Assembly: GCA_937924505.1 (NCBI GenBank) | Contig: CALDSR010000028.1 | Coordinates: 1-48,614, forward strand | Reading direction: 5' to 3' | DNA: 48,614 nucleotides | Source: an uncultured Granulosicoccus sp. | Lineage (GTDB): Bacteria > Pseudomonadota > Gammaproteobacteria > Granulosicoccales > Granulosicoccaceae | In this document: piece after piece, positions 18,008 to 24,550 of the stretch | Position numbering within the stretch: position 1 is the first letter of the stretch | Layout of the letters: each line of letters opens with the position of its first letter | Notes under the pieces: generated by a model | Told to the model about the DNA's origin: nothing | Databases searched by the model: none | What the model saw: the letters and a program-made list of their open reading frames with translations, nothing else | Program-made: the position numbers and the translations under genes

Positions 18008-18703
18008 ATGGACCGACGGAATTTCCACAAGCTGTGCGGCGGTCTGCTCGGCTATGCCGCCAGTGGCGCGGCGGGTCTGCCGAAACTCGCAGCGGCCAAT
18101 ACGCCCTATCAAGCTACACAGTTACTTTTCGAGGATGATTCACCGGTTACGCTAGAAACCCTGCAGACGGGTGATGCATTCATTTTTAGCTATCCCTACC
18201 GAACAACCCCTTGCTTTCTGGTCAAATTGTCAACGCCCGCCACGGCTGCAGGTTCCTGGCCGGGTGGTGTCGATGACAACTTTTCCGTTGTCGCCTACTC
18301 AGCGATCTGCAGTCACAAGATGTCACACCCAGCCAAGCCAATCAGCCATATTTCGTATCGGCATGAACCCGTGACGTTTTATGACAAGGATGGCAATCGT
18401 CAGGACAAATCCGGCATGATCAGTTGTTGTTCGGAACGGAGCGTGTATGACCCAAGCAATGCGGGCAAAGTCTTGAGCGGTCCAGCGCCAGTGCCGCTCG
18501 CCGCGATTGCGCTGGATGTCGACGAGAACGGCAGACTGAGCGCGGTTGGCAGTGTCGGCCCTAATCAATACGATCGCTTTCTGGACAAATTTGGTTTCCG
18601 TCTTGCGCTGGAATATGGTGTTACCGATGTGCGCGCTCGTACTGGTGAAACGACGAAGGTTGTTGCTGCTGCCGATTTCTCAAAACAACAGGTGCTCTGT
18701 TGA
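18008..18703 (+). CDS. Tat-exported Rieske-like protein with altered cluster motif
   Basis: Predicted periplasmic protein of 231 residues. A twin-arginine-like signal (MDRRNFHKLCGGLLGYAASG) ends near residue 30. The core resembles a Rieske [2Fe-2S] domain. The first ligand pair is present in AICSHKM (C101-x-H103). The second box, ISCCSERSVYD, keeps the Cys (C140) but has Glu143 where the C-x2-H histidine should be. Downstream the typical GPAPVPL Pro loop follows. It may therefore bind a cluster with an unusual ligand set, or none. The stop overlaps the TTG start of the patatin gene, which suggests coupled expression. Partner and substrate are unknown. Confidence 0.7.
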   Translation: MDRRNFHKLCGGLLGYAASGAAGLPKLAAANTPYQATQLLFEDDSPVTLETLQTGDAFIFSYPYRTTPCFLVKLSTPATAAGSWPGGVDDNFSVVAYSAICSHKMSHPAKPISHISYRHEPVTFYDKDGNRQDKSGMISCCSERSVYDPSNAGKVLSGPAPVPLAAIALDVDENGRLSAVGSVGPNQYDRFLDKFGFRLALEYGVTDVRARTGETTKVVAAADFSKQQVLC

Positions 18704-20997
18704 TCAACTCGCGCCTTGTCAAGCAGCTGAAAAAACTGCCACTGCTGGAGTCGATCGATAAGGAACTCTGGGAACGACTCGCCCCGAATATCGAATCGCG
18801 TGACCTCGCCACCGGTGAAACCCTGTTCAAGGCGGGACACAAGTCAGATGATCTCTATCTGATCATGGATGGTGAGATTGGTCTGTACTTACCCTACAAC
18901 GATCACAGCGACAACTTCTATTTGCAGTCACGTTCAAAGGGCGATACCGCAGGTGACTTTGCCGTACTTAACGGCGGTGAACTTCTGGTCAATGCAATCG
19001 CCATGAAGAAGACTCGTGTCGCGACATTTCCTCGCTCAGCCTTCGAACGTCTGGCTGACCTGGACCCGAAGATTCTCGCCCATGTATATGATGTCGCCGC
19101 CAATTTGTCACGCAGCGTGACCTTGTCGCGAGCGTTTCTCGAACTGTTTGGCGTTATCAATACTGACACGATGAACGAGCTCCTGAAAGTCACCACGGTG
19201 CACCATTACCACAGCGGCCAGGTCTTGTTCGAGGAAGGGGCAGAAGCCAAAGGGCTATATGTCGTGTTATCGGGCCGGATGAGTGTCGAGACGACCGATG
19301 CCGAAGGGCAAAAGCAACGCATGGCCGTAGTCAAAGCCCCGGAAACGGTTGGCGAACTTGCCTTGCTGGCAGATACCCGACGTAGTGCGACAGTTATCGC
19401 CGCCCGCGAATCCAGCGTTGCCCGCCTGGACAAGGGAAGTTTCAACACATTGATCGCACCACATGCAAACATGTTGATGTCTCTGTCACGACTGGTCGTT
19501 CGTCGTCACGTGGCCAATGTTCGTGCGGTATCTCAATACTCATCCGATCAGAATTTTGTCCTGATCCCGCTCGACAATGGTTTGCCACTACGTCGTTTTG
19601 TTTCACAGCTCAAACGCGAGATGCGAAAGCTCGGTACGACATTGACACTCGACGCTCATGGCTTTGACACCTTGTATGGCAAGGCCAACGCAGCACAAAC
19701 CGAATTTGAAGATATCTTCAACACGGCGGTCGCCGAATGGCTGGACGACAAGGAAAATCGGTTTGATTCAATTATCTATGTGGCAGATCCCAAGTGGACG
19801 CCATGGACAAGACGTTGTGTAAATCGTGCCGACCGCATCCTGTATCTGGCCAGCGCAGATGTCGACAATGATGAATCGATCCGCGACATAGAAGCGAATT
19901 TGAGCGGGCGCTTCGCGGCTTCACGCATTCGACCTATGGTCGATCTCGTCTTGCTACATGCGCCGGAAACGCTAAATCCAAAACATACTTCTCGCTGGCT
20001 TCGATCCCGCCAACTCGATGCATTTCATCATGTACGCATGGGTGACGACACGCATTTCTCCCGCCTCGCCCGCCGCTTGTCGGGACAGGCGAGAGGGCTT
20101 GTTCTCAGCGGCGGCGGTGCGCGAGGCTATGCCCACCTTGGTGTGCAACGCTTGATCGAAGAGCAAAACATAGAGATCGACTACTTCGGTGGCGCAAGTA
20201 TGGGTGGCTTGCTTGGCGCGTCAATGGCAATGGGCCGAAAATTTGCGGAAATCGATGCCTTGTCTGCCATTTTCGCCAACAAACAGGCCTTGTTCGATTA
20301 CACCTTGCCCGTCGTTGCCTTGATGAAGTCGATGAAGCTCACGCGATTCTGTCGCGAGGTTTATGGCGATTTGCAAATTGAAGATCTATGGGTGCCGTTT
20401 TTCTGTGTGTCATCAAATCTGGCTGATGGCCGCGAAGTGGTGCATGATCGTGGCCCTTTGTGGAAAATCGTGCGCAGTACGATATCAATACCAGGTGTGT
20501 TTTCGCCGGTTCCGACGCCTAATGGTGATCTTCTGATTGATGGTGCTGTTCTCAATACCTTCCCTGTTGACATCATGGTCAAACGACTGGGTAGCAAGGG
20601 TAAAATCATCGGCGTCAATGTCAGTCATATTCCGGAACAATTCTGTTACTACGACTTTGATACTTCGCTGTCAGGTTGGTCTGTGCTGTTGTCACGCGTC
20701 AATCCGTTTTCACAACGTATACGGGTTCCACGCATTGCCGAGACCTTGCTACGCTCAACCGATATCAAGGGAATTGAGAGGATGAATGAAACCAAAGCGA
20801 TGCTCGATATTCTGATTGAACCGAATGTGCGCTCCATTTCACTGCTGGACTTCAAATCGTATAAACGAATCAGTGAAATAGGTTATGAGGAAGCACGCCG
20901 GATACTCGCCCGTCACGGTTTGTGTGAACCTGATGAGGTGCACCAGGAATCCGATGAATCTGTGGCAATGCGCGCAACAATGACGCAAACGCACTAG
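18700..20997 (+). CDS. Patatin-like phospholipase with two cyclic-nucleotide-binding domains
   Basis: A 765-residue protein of the NTE/patatin type. It has two tandem cNMP-binding beta-barrels (about 25-150 and 155-270), the second with GELALLADTRRSATVIA. A linker region (about 275-460) and the patatin lipase domain (about 465-660) follow. The lipase domain shows the oxyanion motif LSGGGARGYAHLG, the nucleophile GASMG (Ser500) and the catalytic Asp in LIDGAVLNTFPVD (D614). Expected activity is (lyso)phospholipid hydrolysis at the membrane, gated by cyclic nucleotide. The start codon is TTG at 18700, inside the preceding stop (TTGA). A later ATG start would remove part of the first barrel. Confidence 0.88.
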   Translation: MINSRLVKQLKKLPLLESIDKELWERLAPNIESRDLATGETLFKAGHKSDDLYLIMDGEIGLYLPYNDHSDNFYLQSRSKGDTAGDFAVLNGGELLVNAIAMKKTRVATFPRSAFERLADLDPKILAHVYDVAANLSRSVTLSRAFLELFGVINTDTMNELLKVTTVHHYHSGQVLFEEGAEAKGLYVVLSGRMSVETTDAEGQKQRMAVVKAPETVGELALLADTRRSATVIAARESSVARLDKGSFNTLIAPHANMLMSLSRLVVRRHVANVRAVSQYSSDQNFVLIPLDNGLPLRRFVSQLKREMRKLGTTLTLDAHGFDTLYGKANAAQTEFEDIFNTAVAEWLDDKENRFDSIIYVADPKWTPWTRRCVNRADRILYLASADVDNDESIRDIEANLSGRFAASRIRPMVDLVLLHAPETLNPKHTSRWLRSRQLDAFHHVRMGDDTHFSRLARRLSGQARGLVLSGGGARGYAHLGVQRLIEEQNIEIDYFGGASMGGLLGASMAMGRKFAEIDALSAIFANKQALFDYTLPVVALMKSMKLTRFCREVYGDLQIEDLWVPFFCVSSNLADGREVVHDRGPLWKIVRSTISIPGVFSPVPTPNGDLLIDGAVLNTFPVDIMVKRLGSKGKIIGVNVSHIPEQFCYYDFDTSLSGWSVLLSRVNPFSQRIRVPRIAETLLRSTDIKGIERMNETKAMLDILIEPNVRSISLLDFKSYKRISEIGYEEARRILARHGLCEPDEVHQESDESVAMRATMTQTH

Positions 20998-21020
20998 CAG
21001 CGTTCCACTTCCCGGCTCCA

Positions 21021-21080
21021 CTTCGATGCACTACCTACTTCGATGCAGTACCTACTTCGATGCTGTATCTACTTGGATGT
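21021..21080. repeat. 17-bp tandem repeat, about 3.5 copies
   Basis: Units start at 21021, 21038, 21055 and 21072. The first three differ at one to three positions and share CTTCGATGC..TA.CTA; the fourth is partial and diverged. The array spans the 3' end of the ankyrin gene and the gap to the patatin gene. Each unit on the - strand contains AAGTAG, so the gene's stop codon belongs to the array. Confidence 0.8.
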
Positions 21081-22046
21081 TGAACTCGTCAGAAGCGACG
21101 ATAAGGCTTTCGATTTCGATGCAATCGCAAGTGGAGTCACCCCCTCGCGGTTTCGACTCAGTGCATTGGCACCGGCATTCAACAACAATTCAACCATGTC
21201 CGTCTGACCTGTTTCAAGGCTGACAGACACGGCATGATGTAAGGGCGTATTGTCGTATTCGTCAACTGCATTGACATTGGCTTTTGCTTTTTCAATCAGT
21301 AAGCGTGCTACTGACAAGTGGCCATTGTCTACCGCTCGCATCAGTGGCGTAAATCGATAGACATCCGGAACTCGTCCATCCGCCCCGATCTCAAGCAGCC
21401 ATTCAAGTGTTTCGGTGAAGCCTTTGGCTGACGCAATGGTCACCGCAGTCCACCCATTTGTGCCTTGCACATGAACATCAGCGCCAAGCGTTTTGAACCA
21501 ACGAGCCAATTCGAGTTCATCGCCCAATATGGCAAACATGAAGGCCGTGCCGCCGGTCACCGTACGCGCGTTGATATCGCTGCCAGCCGCGATCAACGTT
21601 CTGGCAAACGCCTTGTCACCGATTTTGGCAGCGACCATCAGCGCAGTCTTGCCATTAGATGCCGTCAACGGCAACAGCAGCTCCGGTGAATACTCCCCTA
21701 GCAAACGTGCGAGCGTGTCAGCGCGATCGTTGCCAATGGCACTAACCCAGGCTGCTTGAGCAGAACCTGCTTCACCGGCGTCGACAGTACGGCTCAGGAT
21801 TGAATAACAAATCAAAATCGCCAGAATCGCCGCCAATGCCGGGTGCGTGTACAGGCAAGATCCGCATGACCTAACTGACGATCTCACAAACGACTTAACC
21901 GACGACTTAACTGACGACTTAACTGACGACCTAGCTGACGACCTAGCTGACGACCTGACTGACGACCTGACTGACGACCTGACTGACACTCTAACTGATG
22001 ATCCAACTAACCACCTCATAAACAGCCTGACAAACAACCGGATCAT
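21069..22046 (-). CDS. Membrane-anchored ankyrin-repeat protein with repeat-built N-terminus
   Basis: The 325-residue protein has three parts. Residues 1-60 are a Ser/Arg/Lys-rich tail of four-residue repeats (SSVR/SSVK/SSAR), encoded by a 12-bp minisatellite. One membrane segment follows (about 68-88, HPALAAILAILICYSIL). About six ankyrin repeats come next (100-320), with motifs such as NGKTALMVAAKIGD and YDNTPLHHAVSV. The strongly positive N-terminus predicts a cytoplasmic tail with the ankyrin domain outside in the periplasm. The start ATG overlaps the stop of the upstream gene (ATGA). Partners are unknown; ankyrin domains bind proteins. Confidence 0.82.
   Translation of the reverse strand: MIRLFVRLFMRWLVGSSVRVSVRSSVRSSVRSSARSSARSSVKSSVKSSVKSFVRSSVRSCGSCLYTHPALAAILAILICYSILSRTVDAGEAGSAQAAWVSAIGNDRADTLARLLGEYSPELLLPLTASNGKTALMVAAKIGDKAFARTLIAAGSDINARTVTGGTAFMFAILGDELELARWFKTLGADVHVQGTNGWTAVTIASAKGFTETLEWLLEIGADGRVPDVYRFTPLMRAVDNGHLSVARLLIEKAKANVNAVDEYDNTPLHHAVSVSLETGQTDMVELLLNAGANALSRNREGVTPLAIASKSKALSSLLTSSTSK
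21871..22038. repeat. 12-bp minisatellite, 14 units, within the ankyrin gene
   Basis: Fourteen consecutive 12-bp units run in phase from 21871 to 22038. The central ten are near-identical to CTGACTGACGAC/CTAGCTGACGAC and the outer ones are more diverged. Because the unit is a multiple of three, copy-number change keeps the ankyrin frame intact and only alters the length of the basic tail. The + strand is also open here, a by-product of the repeat. Confidence 0.92.
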
Positions 22047-22585
22047 TGAACGCCTGTGCGCGCCAGGACATCGGCGAAGGCGGTGTCCGGATCATAATGA
22101 CCCGTCATGCGAATAATCGCGTCCTTGCCAACCGCTTCATCAAGCAAGGCTCGTAAACCACTGCGTAACACATCGCTCAGGGGCACCCGTTGCTGCCACA
22201 GCACTTCGCAGTATTCGTTACCAAGAAACAACACGACTTCATCGCGCTCGGTCAACAGCTTCAAGGTATCGAAGTGCGCGCTGCTATGCCCGGTCAAAAA
22301 CATCACCATGCCGTGACAGGGTTCCGGTGATGTGCCTATCTCTATCGCAAGTTCGACAAGTGTCCCTTTCTCATGCTCATGCAGGTCTGCTTCGAATCCG
22401 ATCGCAAAGGGACCATCGTCGAGCTTACCGTTTGCCAGACAGGCTGCATCAGCAGCCACCACAAAAAACAGCGCTGCGATCCACTCGCCATGATCAATTT
22501 GTACGGGTATGCAACTGAGCGTGACGTTGGCATTGTGCAATGCCACGATGACGTCATCGGGAAATCGTTCCAGGGTCTGGGTCAC
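22043..22585 (-). CDS. Hypothetical protein, translationally coupled to the ankyrin gene
   Basis: A 180-residue protein I do not recognise. It is soluble, acidic and without a signal peptide. A moderately hydrophobic central stretch (about 36-52, WIAALFFVVAADAACLA) is too polar for a clear membrane helix. Several His and Cys residues are present (FEADLHEHEKG, EPCHGMVMFLTGH). The stop overlaps the ankyrin gene's ATG by four bases, so the two products are likely made together and may interact. It is bounded upstream by the terminator-like hairpin behind the formate dehydrogenase genes. No function is proposed. Confidence 0.6.
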   Translation of the reverse strand: MTQTLERFPDDVIVALHNANVTLSCIPVQIDHGEWIAALFFVVAADAACLANGKLDDGPFAIGFEADLHEHEKGTLVELAIEIGTSPEPCHGMVMFLTGHSSAHFDTLKLLTERDEVVLFLGNEYCEVLWQQRVPLSDVLRSGLRALLDEAVGKDAIIRMTGHYDPDTAFADVLARTGVQ

Positions 22586-22643
22586 GCGAGGATTCAGCCG
22601 GTGGTAATGACTGTTAACTTAGCAGTTTTCACACAGCTCAGCA

Positions 22644-22682
22644 GCAAGACGGGTCGGTGTCTGTGAACCGAACCCGTCTTGC
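22644..22682 (-). terminator. Strong hairpin after the formate dehydrogenase operon
   Basis: GCAAGACGGGT (22644-22654) pairs with ACCCGTCTTGC (22672-22682), and the stem continues with CGG/CCG after a bulge. This gives about 14 bp with a short loop, placed 60 bp downstream of the gamma-subunit stop. There is no clear T-run on either strand, so it may be a processing or 3'-stabilising hairpin instead of an intrinsic terminator. Confidence 0.5.
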
Positions 22683-22741
22683 CAGACAAAATACACGCAG
22701 CGACCTCGTCTCGAAGCTGCCAGCTAGCGTGCAGGTGCAAA

Positions 22742-23899
22742 CTACGCCCTTGAACGGGCTCCTGGCACAGCACCCTCACCAGTGGATGCACGGGCCAGAC
22801 CTTCGCGGATTCCCGCGTATTCATCCGCATCCATAACACGGTCCTGAGCTTGCATTTTCTCGAACCAGAGATCGTGATGTTCTCTCGCCCATTCTTCGGA
22901 TACATAGCCCGTAGACATCGCTTCGAGAGAACCCTCAGTGCCTGCCGTACCAATATAGATATGACCCAGTGCTATCGCAGTCCAGCCTATTCCCAAGGCT
23001 CCGTGGATCAGATTGGCTTGTTGCATATCTGCACGGGAACCACTGATCCACGGCAAAATATCCAGAGCCGCTGGCAGTGTGATGCCGTAGATTGGCGCGA
23101 CCATCCCGACACCGGTCAGGCAAACCACAACCCCAACGGTTGCCAACAACCAGAACCAGATCTTTTCACCGGCGTTCATGCGCCCGGCGGAAACATGATT
23201 GCTACCAAACAAGCCGCCGCCTTTGGCCAGCCATTTCAAGTCTGTTGCGGTTGGAATATTGTGCGCGACCCACATGACGATCATCAGGATCACACCAACA
23301 GTAAACACCGGTCCAAGGATGTTGTGGATCCGGATAGACAAGCCCGCCCATGTAGCAAAGCCGGCTTTGCCCAACAGTGGTATCAGAACCGTCTTGCCAA
23401 TCAACATACTGATACCCGTTATCGCCAAGGCAATAAAGGAAATCGCCGTCGTCCAATGCACGAGTCGTTCAAACCAGCTCCAGCGCTTGATCTTGCGACC
23501 GGTTCGTCGTGGCGGCAACTTGTTCTTGCGACCAAAGATCAAATGGTAGAGGAGAATGATGCCTGCCATACCTGCGATCGCCCACGGCAGTTTGGTGCTC
23601 AAGTCACCAGCACGTGTTTGCTGCCACTGCGTGCCTCCATTACCCGGCTGAATCAACATCCCGGTTTCGGGACCTTTAACTGCTGAGTAACCCGACAAGC
23701 CATCCTTGACCGCACCCCAAAAATTGGAGCGCGGATTGGTGCCCGCAGTACCACTATCCTGAGCGACGGCTTCGTAACCCAGAAAGTGCGCTGTGTAGCT
23801 CATCAATGGCAGAACAATCGCCATACCGAAAATCGCCAACAGGCTGTAGGCCAGGATGCGATGCTTGCGCCGCTTTTTCAATTGCGCTTCACTTTTCAT
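22742..23899 (-). CDS. Formate dehydrogenase gamma subunit, cytochrome b556
   Basis: Membrane diheme b subunit that passes electrons from the formate dehydrogenase beta subunit to quinone. The 385-residue protein has an N-terminal membrane helix (about 14-36) and a roughly 60-residue extracytoplasmic loop, then five further helices. The cytochrome b domain begins at WSWFERLVHWTTAISFIAL. Likely heme His residues lie in VHWTTA, RIHNILGP and LIHGALGIG. The extra N-terminal part makes it longer than the roughly 215-residue E. coli FdnI. It is last in the operon and ends in a Gly/Ala/Arg tail. Confidence 0.9.
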   Translation of the reverse strand: MKSEAQLKKRRKHRILAYSLLAIFGMAIVLPLMSYTAHFLGYEAVAQDSGTAGTNPRSNFWGAVKDGLSGYSAVKGPETGMLIQPGNGGTQWQQTRAGDLSTKLPWAIAGMAGIILLYHLIFGRKNKLPPRRTGRKIKRWSWFERLVHWTTAISFIALAITGISMLIGKTVLIPLLGKAGFATWAGLSIRIHNILGPVFTVGVILMIVMWVAHNIPTATDLKWLAKGGGLFGSNHVSAGRMNAGEKIWFWLLATVGVVVCLTGVGMVAPIYGITLPAALDILPWISGSRADMQQANLIHGALGIGWTAIALGHIYIGTAGTEGSLEAMSTGYVSEEWAREHHDLWFEKMQAQDRVMDADEYAGIREGLARASTGEGAVPGARSRA

Positions 23900-23943
23900 G
23901 ATTGTTGCCTCATGTCATACGTGATGGTTTGCATCCAAGTCCC

Positions 23944-24534
23944 CTAGCCTTCGCTGTACGCTGTCTCCCAGCCCCAGGTTTGCGGACGACCACCACGACG
24001 CAACACACGCTCGCGATAGATATCTGCAATTTCATCACCGTCACCGGCAATCAGGGCCTTCGTCGAACACATTTCGGCACACAGTGGCAGCTTGCCTTCT
24101 GCTATCCGGTTACGACCATACTTTTCGTATTCGGCGTCGGACAGATCTTCTTCATCAGGGCCGCCAGCACAGAACGTACATTTGTCCATCTTGCCGCGTG
24201 CACCAAACGACGACTGCTGTGGATACTGCGGCGCGCCAAACGGACACGCATAGAAGCAGTAACCACAACCAATGCACAAGTTCTTGTCGTGCAAGACAAT
24301 GCCATCGTCAGTGGTGTTGAAGCAATCAACCGGGCAAACCGCCTGACACGGTGCGTCCGTGCAATGCATGCACGCGACCGATATTGACTTCTCACCCGGG
24401 TTGCCATCATCGAGTGTCACGACACGTCGTCGATTCACACCCCAGGGCACCTCGTTTTCGTTCTTGCATGCGGTGACGCAACCATTGCACTCGATGCAGC
24501 GTTCCGCATCGCACAGGAATTTCATTCTTGCCAT
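23944..24534 (-). CDS. Formate dehydrogenase beta subunit, four [4Fe-4S] ferredoxin
   Basis: Electron-transfer subunit (196 residues) between the molybdenum subunit and cytochrome b. Four Cys clusters are visible: CIECNGCVTACK (residues 13-24), CMHCTDAPCQAVCP, CIGCGYCFYACP, and the split set CTFCAGG...CAEMC. This matches the Fdh3B/FdnH-type subunit, but the protein is shorter than FdnH and lacks its C-terminal membrane anchor helix. It lies 16 bp after the alpha gene, and the gamma gene follows after 44 bp. Confidence 0.95.
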   Translation of the reverse strand: MARMKFLCDAERCIECNGCVTACKNENEVPWGVNRRRVVTLDDGNPGEKSISVACMHCTDAPCQAVCPVDCFNTTDDGIVLHDKNLCIGCGYCFYACPFGAPQYPQQSSFGARGKMDKCTFCAGGPDEEDLSDAEYEKYGRNRIAEGKLPLCAEMCSTKALIAGDGDEIADIYRERVLRRGGRPQTWGWETAYSEG

Positions 24535-24550
24535 GTTGTTCTCCTCGTGA

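Noticed and set aside
21871..22038. CRISPR-like array
   Set aside because: Units are 12 bp, contiguous, without spacers, and encode part of a protein; no cas genes are present.
21847..22116. Asp/Leu/Thr-rich + strand reading frame opposite the ankyrin gene
   Set aside because: It exists only because a 12-bp repeat keeps all strands open; the ankyrin frame has domains, a coupled start and extends well past the repeat.
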